Below, piece after piece: positions 27,136-35,499 of a DNA stretch of 64,000 nt; the first letter of the stretch is position 1, and the number at the start of each line of letters is the position of its first letter. The DNA is taken from positions 1 to 64,000 of the forward strand of contig JAEPPZ010000005.1 of NCBI GenBank assembly GCA_017640785.1, read 5' to 3'. The notes under the pieces are model-generated. The model did no database searches. It saw only the letters and a list, made by a program, of their open reading frames with translations, and had not been told where the DNA came from. This DNA is from Balneola sp. (GTDB lineage Bacteria > Bacteroidota > Rhodothermia > Balneolales > Balneolaceae). The translations under genes and the position numbers were made by a program.

Positions 27136-28443
27136 TTACTCCTGCTTCTTCATCGACTCAGGGAGTTGTTTAGTTGCTTTAGCTCCCAATTCTTTAAGCA
27201 TTTCTACCTGACGAATAACATTACCACTTCCTTCTGATAAACGAGACTTCGCTTCATCATAACTCTTTTGAGTCTGTTCAATTCGATGTCCTACCTCTTC
27301 AAGGCTTTCAGCAAAAAGCACAAACTTATCATACAACGCTCCACCTCTGTCAGCAATCTCCAGAGCGTACTTGTTTTGCCTGTCACGCTTCCATATGGTA
27401 TTAATGGTAAAGAGTGTAGCCAGCAACGTTGACGGGCTCACGATCACTATATTCTTTTCGAACGCTTCATTATACAAATTCGGCTCGCTTTGCAATGCGG
27501 CTGCAAATGCGGGCTCTACTGGAATGAATAGTAACACGAAATCAGGGGTTTTATCAGCATAAATTTGAGGATAGTTTTTATCACTTAAACCTTTCACATG
27601 AGTCCGGATTGAAAGTACGTGCTGCTTCAGCGCGGATTGTGCTTCTGTTTCACCGTCAGCTGAGGTAAATCGTTCAAATGCAGTTAATGATACCTTGGAA
27701 TCCACGATCAGGAATTTCTCGTCCGGAAGTTTAACGACTACATCCGGCTGTAATCTTCTGCCGTCATCGGTGGTTTCGCTTTGTTGAGTAAAATATTCTT
27801 CATCCTTACGTAATCCGGATTTCTCCAGAATACTGGCCAGTACTACTTCTCCCCAATTTCCTTGTGCCTTGGAATCTCCTTTTAAAGCTTTGGTCAGATT
27901 TTTAGCGTCTTCACTCATTTGCTGATTGAGCTGAACCATGTTTTTGATCTGTTCACGTAATCCAGATCGCTCCTGCGTTCCTTTTTCGTACGTCTCCTCT
28001 ACTTTCTTTTTGAACTCTTCCAGTTTGAGCCCAAGCGGATTCAATATTTGATCTAAACTCTCTTTATTCTGTTTACTAAATTTCTCTGATTTTTCATCCA
28101 GTATCTTATTAGCCAGGTTTTCGAACTGAATTTTCAGCTGTTCCTGCATGTTCGCCAATTCACCTTTCTGCTCAGCCAGTTTTTCCTGAAGTGAACTGTA
28201 ATCAGATTTTAAACCGGCAAGTTGTCGATCCAGATTAGCGCTTCTGTCTCTTTCTTCTTTTAGCTGAGTTTCTTTTTCCTGCTGAAGAGCTTCCAGCTTT
28301 TGTTCGGTTTCGGAGAGCTGCTCATCCAGATTCGAATTCCTTTCTTCCAGTCTGGAAGTCTCTGATTTCGATTTAAAATGAGCAATAAAAAATCCTGCGG
28401 TTGCTCCTACTGCCAATGCTATAACTGCTAAAACGTAATCCAT
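27136..28443 (-). CDS. rmuC: DNA recombination protein RmuC
   Basis: The 435-residue protein has an N-terminal membrane anchor (about 3-20), a long Gln/Glu/Lys-rich coiled coil (about 25-135) and the conserved RmuC nuclease-like domain: GNWGEVVLASILEKSGL, then QPDVVVKLP, LIVDSKVSL and FVLLFIPVEPAF. RmuC limits inversion between short inverted repeats in E. coli. It shares one base with the preceding NADH dehydrogenase gene (TAATG arrangement), implying translational coupling. Its C-terminus is short and basic. Confidence 0.95.
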   Translation of the reverse strand: MDYVLAVIALAVGATAGFFIAHFKSKSETSRLEERNSNLDEQLSETEQKLEALQQEKETQLKEERDRSANLDRQLAGLKSDYSSLQEKLAEQKGELANMQEQLKIQFENLANKILDEKSEKFSKQNKESLDQILNPLGLKLEEFKKKVEETYEKGTQERSGLREQIKNMVQLNQQMSEDAKNLTKALKGDSKAQGNWGEVVLASILEKSGLRKDEEYFTQQSETTDDGRRLQPDVVVKLPDEKFLIVDSKVSLTAFERFTSADGETEAQSALKQHVLSIRTHVKGLSDKNYPQIYADKTPDFVLLFIPVEPAFAAALQSEPNLYNEAFEKNIVIVSPSTLLATLFTINTIWKRDRQNKYALEIADRGGALYDKFVLFAESLEEVGHRIEQTQKSYDEAKSRLSEGSGNVIRQVEMLKELGAKATKQLPESMKKQE

Positions 28444-29726
28444 TAATCTTTTTCTCTGTTTTTAAAAGGGCGAATTATCAGGCGAATCCCTTTATCGTAA
28501 GTTATGTAATTTTGAGTCCAGTTAATTAAAGCAACAACTCTGTTTCTGAATCCTACCAGAGCCATCAAGTGTACGAACATCCAGACCAACCATGCTAATA
28601 TTCCATCAAAGAAAAACCTCCCGACTTCTGCCACAGCTTTGTTTCTCCCTATCGTAGCCATCGAACCTTTATCAGAATAAGAAAACGGTGTCATTTCTTG
28701 TCCCTTTGCCAAATTATTCAGATTTTTTGCTAACAAACCTCCCTGTTGTATAGCCGTTTGAGCTACCATAGGATCGCCATTTGGAGTTTCTTCAGATTTC
28801 ATCAAACAAACATCTCCGATACAATAGATCTCATCATAACCTTCAACTCTATTATATTGATCAACAAGAACCCTTCCCCGCTCGATAGATTTTGAATCTA
28901 AGCCATCAATTAAATTTCCTGAAACTCCCGCAGCCCAAACTAATGTTTTTGAAGGCAGTTCTTTATTATTAGTTTTTACGGTTGAACCATCAAAGTTTTC
29001 AACTTTGGTATTTAGCCAAACGTTAACGCCCATTTTGGTTAAATACTCTTTGGCTTTTTCGCCGGCTTTGGGATTCATTGTTCCCAGAAGCGAGTCAGTT
29101 GCCTCAACCAAATGAACATTCATTCTTCTTAAATCAAGATCAGGATAGTCTTTGGGTAAAACATGTTTTTTTAATTCTGCTAAAGCCCCTGAAAGCTCAA
29201 CTCCTGTAGGACCGCCACCAACCACCACATAATTCATTAAACGCTCCCTTTCCTCCAGATCACTTGTTAAAAGAGAGGCTTCACAATTTTCCAGAATCAA
29301 GCTCCTAAGATTCAAAGCATCCGTTACTGATTTAAGCGCCATGCTTTTCTCTTCAATCACTTTATTTCCAAAGTAGTTTGTTTTGCTCCCTGTGGCTATT
29401 ATCAGGAAATCATAATTAATTGGTCCAGCTTCGGTGACAAGTCGTTTATTTTCTGAATCAATTCTAAGTGCCTTGGTATTTCTGAAATAGAATTCTGATT
29501 TTTTCCAGAGGATTTTTCGAAGAGGATATGCTATGGAGTCCGGCTCCAGTCCCGAGGTTGCAACCTGATATAATAAGGGCTGAAAATTATGATAGTTATT
29601 TTTGTCTATAAGCACTACCTGATAATATTTTGAAGAGATTTGGTTCAGTATCTTCAAACCACCAAAACCACCTCCTATTACTACAACTCTCTTTAAGTTT
29701 GATTCAGGAATATTAAGTGCTGACAT
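28443..29726 (-). CDS. ndh: Type II NADH dehydrogenase (NDH-2 family FAD oxidoreductase)
   Basis: The 427-residue flavoprotein has an N-terminal FAD-binding loop, VVVIGGGFGGLKI, a second dinucleotide loop, YVVVGGGPTGVELSG, for NADH, the IYCIGDVCL FAD motif near residue 300, and the AQTAIQQGGLLAKN quinone-site segment. The C-terminal region (FDGILAWLVWMFVHLM) is hydrophobic and serves as membrane contact, as in NDH-2. It oxidises NADH and reduces quinone without pumping protons. It lies 5 bp downstream of the hydrolase gene and its stop overlaps the rmuC start. Confidence 0.92.
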   Translation of the reverse strand: MSALNIPESNLKRVVVIGGGFGGLKILNQISSKYYQVVLIDKNNYHNFQPLLYQVATSGLEPDSIAYPLRKILWKKSEFYFRNTKALRIDSENKRLVTEAGPINYDFLIIATGSKTNYFGNKVIEEKSMALKSVTDALNLRSLILENCEASLLTSDLEERERLMNYVVVGGGPTGVELSGALAELKKHVLPKDYPDLDLRRMNVHLVEATDSLLGTMNPKAGEKAKEYLTKMGVNVWLNTKVENFDGSTVKTNNKELPSKTLVWAAGVSGNLIDGLDSKSIERGRVLVDQYNRVEGYDEIYCIGDVCLMKSEETPNGDPMVAQTAIQQGGLLAKNLNNLAKGQEMTPFSYSDKGSMATIGRNKAVAEVGRFFFDGILAWLVWMFVHLMALVGFRNRVVALINWTQNYITYDKGIRLIIRPFKNREKD

Positions 29727-29731
29727 TTTAA

Positions 29732-30547
29732 CTACATGTTTTTTAATATTTCAGGTGTTTTTCTCCGAACTTCATTATTGAAAAAAAGTCCGTTATGTCT
29801 TTGTCCTTCCAACATATAATGTTGATCGTTTCCATCCAAGAATTGATTTAATTTTATTGCTCTTTCTACAGGCAACACCTGATCATTTTCTGCATAAAAA
29901 ACAGTAATGGGTTCCTCGATCTTTTGCAGAGCCAGATCTGTTCTTAATGGATATCGAACCAAAAATGAAGGCAGAAAAGGGTACGCTGCATTTTTCATAT
30001 CCACCATGCTGTAATAAGGAGTCCACAATATTAGTCCTTTTGGATCATTAGCTGCCGCAACTTGCGCCGCAATTCCCGAACCCATTGAATATCCCAATAT
30101 AAAAATAGATGATTCATCATATTCTTTAACCATCTCAGAATAAAGGATCTTCATATCCCCAACCAGATCATCTTCATTTTTCAGCCGCCCTGTACTTTTC
30201 CCAAAACCGCGGTAATCAGGATACAGAACATCATATCCTTCGTTCATAAATAGACTAAACTTCGCCGGACTTGTATCATTATTTCCTGCATTTCCATGAA
30301 AGTAGATCACTAGTCCTTTGGCTGAATCCTCTACTTTTGCGTGTATAGCATGAATTTGAGCATTATCGGTGGTTTCAAAAAAGCGCTCTTCGAAATCGAA
30401 ATCATAGCTATAAGTATGATCTGCTGGTAATGGGCGCGGACTGAATAGAATTGAATTCTGAATGTTATAGAAATAAACACACACTGCAACATACAAAATA
30501 CAAAGTGTGATAGAAGTAGCTAGTATTGATTTTTTTGTCTTTGACAT
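29732..30547 (-). CDS. Membrane-anchored alpha/beta hydrolase, Bem46/ABHD-like
   Basis: The 271-residue protein has an N-terminal membrane segment (about 9-29) followed by an alpha/beta-hydrolase domain: oxyanion segment YFHGNAGN, YPDYRGFGKS, nucleophile elbow GYSMGSG, acid Asp in AENDQVLP and catalytic His in GQRHNGLF. The order and spacing fit the YfhR/Bem46 family of serine hydrolases. The substrate is unknown, perhaps a lipid or short ester. It leads a small operon with the NADH dehydrogenase and rmuC. Confidence 0.88.
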   Translation of the reverse strand: MSKTKKSILATSITLCILYVAVCVYFYNIQNSILFSPRPLPADHTYSYDFDFEERFFETTDNAQIHAIHAKVEDSAKGLVIYFHGNAGNNDTSPAKFSLFMNEGYDVLYPDYRGFGKSTGRLKNEDDLVGDMKILYSEMVKEYDESSIFILGYSMGSGIAAQVAAANDPKGLILWTPYYSMVDMKNAAYPFLPSFLVRYPLRTDLALQKIEEPITVFYAENDQVLPVERAIKLNQFLDGNDQHYMLEGQRHNGLFFNNEVRRKTPEILKNM

Positions 30548-30635
30548 GGAAGACTTTTGAGTTCTTTTGAAGCTACAAATACCAACCGAAAGAAGTTCGA
30601 TAATTTGTAATTGCTGTAGTATTTATTAAACGCTA

Positions 30636-30745
30636 AGGTCATCCTGAACTCGTTTCAGGATCTTTGTGAAGCCTATATCTAAAACATTGGCAGATTTATA
30701 ACCAGAGACACACCTTAAGATCCCGAAATAAATTCGGGATGACCT
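30636..30745. repeat. Two-arm palindromic intergenic repeat
   Basis: Two hairpins face each other: ATCCTGAACTCGTTTCAGGAT (30641-30661, 21 nt of a 28-nt arm at 30636-30663) and TCCCGAAATAAATTCGGGA (30721-30739, in the arm 30718-30745). The outer ends AGGTCATC and GATGACCT also pair, so the whole unit is palindromic. Repeats opening with GGTCATCCTGAA are common between genes in Bacteroidota and other phyla. It occupies the 275-bp gap before the hydrolase gene; nothing else is visible there. Confidence 0.75.
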
Positions 30746-30822
30746 GCTTGCAATGTTTAGATTGGTATAAATAAATTTTTCTACTAATTATATGATATCT
30801 AAATGGATAACCATATAACAAC

Positions 30823-31356
30823 TCAATTAAAAACCATCTGATAATATCCTTTATGCATATATGTTGTGACAACTGTCAACATAGAAAGTCCGATCTTTAT
30901 CTGAGAATTCACTTCCTCATGTTCATAATTTCGGGCGAGTAAAGATTGGCCGCAAACGAATAGCTCCACTCCGGCTTCTTTTAACTCATCAATAAGTTTC
31001 AGGTTTGGATTATCAAGCTCGTATTTCTTTTGATATGCTTCGTTATTCAGGATCACATCCGTAGCACCACCATGTATTGCAACAGCCACATTCAGGTTTT
31101 CAGCTTTCACGCCACCTAATCCATGAAGGTTCAACATTCTGGCAACATTATTGAGTCCGGGATTTATGCTTTCTTTGTCTCTCTGCAGAGTTTTGAGATC
31201 TACCACGATCTTATATTCAATTTCTGAATCGGGATTTACAGCATCTTCAATTTCATATATGGTGCCATAGTTTTTAATGATAGGATTGGCTCCTTTCTGG
31301 GCAAATGAGGCTACTGAAAAGATCAGAGCAACAAAAAAAGTAATTAAGTATTTCAT
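30823..31356 (-). CDS. Exported DsrE-family protein
   Basis: The 177-residue precursor has a signal peptide (MKYLITFFVALIFSVASFAQ) and a DsrE/DsrF-like Rossmann domain. Characteristic are VAVAIHGGA, an insert ending ELKEAGVELFVCGQSL, where the Cys corresponds to the conserved active-site position, and a C-terminal segment predicted to be the final strand. Cytoplasmic relatives relay sulfur; exported ones are common in Bacteroidota with unclear purpose, perhaps thiol chemistry. The gene is preceded by the palindrome-rich gap and a GCTGTTAGC hairpin. Confidence 0.85.
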   Translation of the reverse strand: MKYLITFFVALIFSVASFAQKGANPIIKNYGTIYEIEDAVNPDSEIEYKIVVDLKTLQRDKESINPGLNNVARMLNLHGLGGVKAENLNVAVAIHGGATDVILNNEAYQKKYELDNPNLKLIDELKEAGVELFVCGQSLLARNYEHEEVNSQIKIGLSMLTVVTTYMHKGYYQMVFN

Positions 31357-31370
31357 GTCTATAAGTTTAA

Positions 31371-31431
31371 GCTGTTAGCACTTAGCCGTTAGCCAATTCG
31401 AAGCATTTGCTAACGGCTATCAGCTAAAAGC
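31371..31431. repeat. GCTGTTAGC-type hairpin repeat
   Basis: TAGCCGTTAGC (31383-31393) pairs perfectly with GCTAACGGCTA (31409-31419) around a 15-nt loop, and flanking GCTGTTAGC and GCTAAAAGC extend the stem imperfectly. The word GCTGTTAGC also occurs in the flanks of the four-helix-bundle element at 9179-9614, so it may be a miniature relative. It sits between the DsrE-like gene start and the DUF3095 gene end. Confidence 0.6.
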
Positions 31432-31453
31432 ATATTTGATTAAATTTCAGGTT

Positions 31454-32614
31454 CTAGTTACTTCCAAATTTTGTCTTTAATACTCCGGCTGCTTTAGTAT
31501 ATCCACCATCTCCTCCATCCACAAAATGTATATGTTGATCTTTTCGATCTCTCACATAGCAAGACATAATGCTTTCTTTACTCCGATGTGTACCAAACTG
31601 AATCTCTCCATCAGATTCCATCTTATTCAGAAATTTTTCCAATTCATCGTGCTGAGTTTTCAACCCGGATATGACTGTATTTAGTCGCCCATCAAGTACT
31701 AACGTATCTGTTAGCTCTATAAGCGTATTCAGATATTCTTGTCCTTCTTCATTGAATCGCAGATAAAACTTACCAACAGCGGTAGAGAATGTTCTCTTCA
31801 GAAAAAACTTAAAATTTCTGGAGCCGTGCTTTATTTTCATTTCTGAGTTTATTCGATCCAGAGTAGCGTTCAGGCTTAATCCTGCGATACTGATCGGGCT
31901 TCTTTTTTTGTGTGACCCATAAATTTTCTCAATTTTTTCCAACACTTTCTTATACACAGGCCCCTGATCGTCTCTGTCGCAGGCGTTTACCAATAAACAT
32001 AAAATTTCATGTTGATCTTGGGGTGGCTTAATTCGGTCCCACCTGCATTCCATTCCTTCCAGATTTAATATATTCTTCAGCACTTCAGGCGACTTATAAG
32101 AATCGTTTTCTCCTTTTATAATTCTTTCCACATAATGAAGACCGCCTCCAAGAATGACCGGTATAGAAAGATGTTCATTGATCTTTCCTTTAGCCAGCTT
32201 CAGCTTATATCCTTTTTCATATACTTCCGACACAAGCATGTTTCCTACCCGCAAAAAAAGATCGAAATTATCAAAACTGTTGTGCTGATGTTCATTCAGA
32301 GCGTTCAGGCAATCTTCCAGTATTTCCGACGGAACCAAAAGAGTGGCTCCATCTCCTCCGAAAAAGAATGGAATCGTAATTTTAGCTTCGTGCGCTATAT
32401 TTAAAACCGCAATAATACTTCCGGTGGCGATCAGATTCACCACTTCATGCTTTCCTGAATTTATCGATTGTGTAGAATCTAAAATATCTGTTAAAATAAC
32501 GTGCCAATCAGATGGCACATCCGCGAACAGTTCTTCTTTCTGCAACAATGAACCGGTGGATTGTCTGTATTCGGTAAGCTCGGAATAAAACTGAGAGTTG
32601 CTCTTGATATTCAT
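31454..32614 (-). CDS. DUF3095 family protein (class III cyclase-like fold)
   Basis: From the ATG at 32614 the product is 386 residues. It matches DUF3095 in the opening SDWHVILTDILDSTQSI and the PFFFGGDGATLLVP segment. These two acidic motifs resemble the metal-binding aspartates of class III nucleotidyl cyclases and GGDEF enzymes, so a nucleotide-processing function is plausible but untested. A frame extended to a TTG at 32650 exists; the internal ATG is preferred. It has no signal peptide. It lies beside deoB and a GAF/degenerate GGDEF gene on the same strand. Confidence 0.85.
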   Translation of the reverse strand: MNIKSNSQFYSELTEYRQSTGSLLQKEELFADVPSDWHVILTDILDSTQSINSGKHEVVNLIATGSIIAVLNIAHEAKITIPFFFGGDGATLLVPSEILEDCLNALNEHQHNSFDNFDLFLRVGNMLVSEVYEKGYKLKLAKGKINEHLSIPVILGGGLHYVERIIKGENDSYKSPEVLKNILNLEGMECRWDRIKPPQDQHEILCLLVNACDRDDQGPVYKKVLEKIEKIYGSHKKRSPISIAGLSLNATLDRINSEMKIKHGSRNFKFFLKRTFSTAVGKFYLRFNEEGQEYLNTLIELTDTLVLDGRLNTVISGLKTQHDELEKFLNKMESDGEIQFGTHRSKESIMSCYVRDRKDQHIHFVDGGDGGYTKAAGVLKTKFGSN

Positions 32615-32674
32615 TACCTCAGAGGGTAGGAAATTCTGAAAAGAATGCAAAGAAGGCTTTCATGAAAACCAGAT

Positions 32675-33862
32675 TTACTTTAGAAAACTCTTTCCCGGAA
32701 ATGAAGACTTGATCTCAAAAAAATCAGCAACGGAAACAGCAACGTCCGCAAAAGTATCTCGGATTCCTAGACTTGTAGTTCCATCAGACGGGTTATCCGT
32801 CAGATGGAGGGTTTTGCTTTTTGGATACACCAACAAAGGCACAAATTCACGTGAATGATCGGTGGAATTGGAACACGGGTCATTACCATGATCGCCCGTA
32901 ATTACAAGCACATCATCTTCCTTTAGCTTTGATAAAATTGCCGGAAGTGCTCTGTCGAATTCTTCCAGACTATTGCCAAAACCTTCAGGATCCAGTCTGT
33001 GACCATATAACTGATCGGTATCAATCAAGTTTACAAAAACAAAGCTATTTTTGACTGCTGACATCGCCGAAAGCAGCTGAGATATTCCTTCCGCATTATT
33101 TTTGGTTTTGCGGTATTGCGAAAACCCTTTTCCCGCAAAAAGATCTACTACTTTGCCGATGGAGTAAGTCTTAATTCCATTTGCCTGTAGCACTTCGTTA
33201 ATATTATTCTCAGGAGGAATTGCAGAATAGTCTTTTCGCTGGTCAGAAATTCGATCGTACGGATACGTTCCGGTAAAGGGTCTTGCTATAACTCTGCCAA
33301 CTTCATGTTCTCCAACACAAATTTCCTTTCTGGCGAATTCACACCATTCATAAAGCATTTCAACAGAGGCCACATCCTCATGACAAGCAACCTGAAAAAC
33401 ACTGTCTGCAGATGTATATACAATTGGATATCCGGTTTTAATATGTTCCTCACCATAATCTCGAATTACATCTGTACCTGAATAAGGCAGATTACACAGA
33501 GCTTTCTCTACTCCAATTCCTTTACAAAATCTCTCTACTACATCTTCAGGAAATCCATTCGGGTACGTTGGAAATGGTTTTTCGAGATGAATACCTGCTA
33601 TTTCCCAATGTCCTGTTGTGGAATCTTTACCTGCTGAAACTTCCCTCATTTTTCCAAAAGTCGCAGTCGGATTTTCTTCTTCAGGAACTGATGACAAAGG
33701 AATAATATTTCCAATTCCCATCTTGCCCAGATTCGGAAGTTTACATTGAGTTTCTTCACTCACATTACCAAGCGTGTTCATTCCTTCGTCGCCGTAAAGA
33801 TGAGCATCTTCCTGAGCGCCGACACCTAATCCATCAACTATTATGAGATAAAAATTTCCCAT
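32675..33862 (-). CDS. deoB: Phosphopentomutase
   Basis: The 395-residue enzyme of the alkaline-phosphatase superfamily converts ribose-1-phosphate and ribose-5-phosphate (and the deoxy forms) in nucleoside salvage. Evidence: metal-binding Asp9 in FYLIIVDGLGVGA, the GKDSTTGHWE motif with the phosphorylated Thr, YTSADSVFQ, LIDTDQLYGHR and TGDHGNDP near the C-terminus. The length equals the family norm. Its start overlaps the stop of the upstream GAF gene by one base (TAATG), so the two are translationally coupled. Confidence 0.96.
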   Translation of the reverse strand: MGNFYLIIVDGLGVGAQEDAHLYGDEGMNTLGNVSEETQCKLPNLGKMGIGNIIPLSSVPEEENPTATFGKMREVSAGKDSTTGHWEIAGIHLEKPFPTYPNGFPEDVVERFCKGIGVEKALCNLPYSGTDVIRDYGEEHIKTGYPIVYTSADSVFQVACHEDVASVEMLYEWCEFARKEICVGEHEVGRVIARPFTGTYPYDRISDQRKDYSAIPPENNINEVLQANGIKTYSIGKVVDLFAGKGFSQYRKTKNNAEGISQLLSAMSAVKNSFVFVNLIDTDQLYGHRLDPEGFGNSLEEFDRALPAILSKLKEDDVLVITGDHGNDPCSNSTDHSREFVPLLVYPKSKTLHLTDNPSDGTTSLGIRDTFADVAVSVADFFEIKSSFPGKSFLK

Positions 33863-35325
33863 TAAGCTACAACTGCCACCACTTCAGAATCATTTACAGC
33901 TTCTGCATGTGCTTTTTTCGCTTTCGTAAGAACCTGATAAGAGTTTGAGCAATCCTCACTCAGCTGCGTTAATCCTATTTTAAACCTGATATTTATGGTG
34001 TGTCCGTTCGAGAGCCTGAGTCCGTGTGCAAGGCGAGTTTTAAATTTCTCTATCCATGCTTCAACAGCGTCTTCTTTATCACTTTGGATGATGAAACTAT
34101 ACACGTAATCCGAGTTAAAGCCAATAAATCCCGGAAAACCATATACACTTGGATTCAGAAACCGAACAAAGTCTTCCTGTATCTTCTGAAGCTCTTCGAG
34201 TCGGAATTTAGTTCGCAAAGCTGAAATATCATCCGGAGAAATCAAGCCAAACCATGTTTTGGTTCTGGAAGCACTTCCTGTTCTCTTTAATTCTGTGTCA
34301 ACTGTTGCTTCCCATAACTCCGGCATATATGCGTCGAAGCTATGTGTGAGCAGGTCAGTGGTCATTGATGCTTTATTGAGCGTAGCCTGAATAGTTAAGC
34401 TTGCAACACGAACTAAATTTGAAAGTTTATGTTTGGTGGAATCTTTAAATGACAGTGGATCTTCATCACTCACAACTACCACCGCCTGCCTACGGTCATG
34501 TATTACAACAGGAATTGCATAACTAGCCCCTTCTGTAATTCCTTCTCCGCTGGAAATTCGCTTGGGGTTATTATTGAAGTGCATCGAAAATACCGGCTCA
34601 CCTTTTTCTAGTGCGTCGTAAGCAACACTTTTGTCCTCAACTTTGAGTCCAATTTTACCAGGTTTAGCTGACTTTTCTGAATTCAAAACAACATTCCAGG
34701 TATCCATTCCATGACAAAGCAATGAAACGTTTCCCTTGGGAATACAACTTTGCATTTCATTCAGCATAGTTTTCAAAATTTCTACTTTATGCTGACGGGG
34801 ATTGAACTTCGAAAGAGATTTTTCATACACTTCCCATTCTTTCTGTTGCTCATGCAGATCTACCACTTCCAGATAGGTATCCAAAACATTTACAAGAGCA
34901 TTGTTATATGAAAGTATCTGATCTTTGATCCGCTCTACTTCAATATCCAGATCGCTTTCAAGAACTGTAATTGCAACTGTTTCTCCTTTGTTTCTGAATG
35001 GTACCAGCACCATGGTTTTAGCCTGCACAAAATCGAAATAATGCATCAACTTACCTTTGGCAATATCCTCGCCTACTTTAAGGACGGTAATTTCTTCGAT
35101 CTCTTTATAGTCGTTCAGAAAATGATGATCAAAATTCACGCGATCCTGAAACATCACATTTGGCAAAACTGTGCTGTTTGTTTCCCATACAAATTGTTGC
35201 CTGGAATGATTTACCCAGCACATGTACGTAAGCTGCACTCTGGTTGAAGTTCTCAACAAGTGTACCAGATCTTCCATAATCTGTTTAAATTCCCGTAGTG
35301 CTTTATCCTGCCTGTCTAATGCCAT
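33862..35325 (-). CDS. GAF-domain protein with a degenerate GGDEF-like C-terminus
   Basis: The 487-residue soluble protein has an N-terminal GAF-like domain (about 10-135), a second GAF-like domain (about 190-310) and a C-terminal region (about 340-480) with GGDEF-domain architecture. At the position of the GG(D/E)EF signature it reads IGFNSDYVY, and the usual late motif appears as FKIGLTQL then AKKAHAEAV, so it is not expected to make cyclic di-GMP. It could sense a ligand and signal by interaction. It is coupled to deoB and near the DUF3095 gene. Confidence 0.7.
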   Translation of the reverse strand: MALDRQDKALREFKQIMEDLVHLLRTSTRVQLTYMCWVNHSRQQFVWETNSTVLPNVMFQDRVNFDHHFLNDYKEIEEITVLKVGEDIAKGKLMHYFDFVQAKTMVLVPFRNKGETVAITVLESDLDIEVERIKDQILSYNNALVNVLDTYLEVVDLHEQQKEWEVYEKSLSKFNPRQHKVEILKTMLNEMQSCIPKGNVSLLCHGMDTWNVVLNSEKSAKPGKIGLKVEDKSVAYDALEKGEPVFSMHFNNNPKRISSGEGITEGASYAIPVVIHDRRQAVVVVSDEDPLSFKDSTKHKLSNLVRVASLTIQATLNKASMTTDLLTHSFDAYMPELWEATVDTELKRTGSASRTKTWFGLISPDDISALRTKFRLEELQKIQEDFVRFLNPSVYGFPGFIGFNSDYVYSFIIQSDKEDAVEAWIEKFKTRLAHGLRLSNGHTINIRFKIGLTQLSEDCSNSYQVLTKAKKAHAEAVNDSEVVAVVA

Positions 35326-35383
35326 CTAAATTCCGTAGAAATTGATTTTAAAATACAATATACAAATCATAATAGTTAGTATT

Positions 35384-35486
35384 AACCCACCCCTCAATCC
35401 CCTCCGGTGGAGGGGAAGCTCTTTGTTATAAATTGACCTATTTAAAAAAGTCTTCCTCTCCACGGAGAGGAAACAAAGGAGAGGGT
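35384..35486. repeat. Two-arm CCCTCC/GGAGGG palindromic repeat
   Basis: The left arm contains the hairpin CCCCTCCGGTGGAGGGG (35399-35415) and the right arm CCTCTCCACGGAGAGG (35455-35470). Outer ACCC and GGGT, plus GGAAG against CTTCC, pair between arms, so the two halves are inverted copies. It lies in the gap between the oligopeptidase end and the GAF gene start. GC-rich hairpins stand out against the AT-rich surroundings. Confidence 0.75.
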
Positions 35487-35499
35487 CATTTTATTCGTG

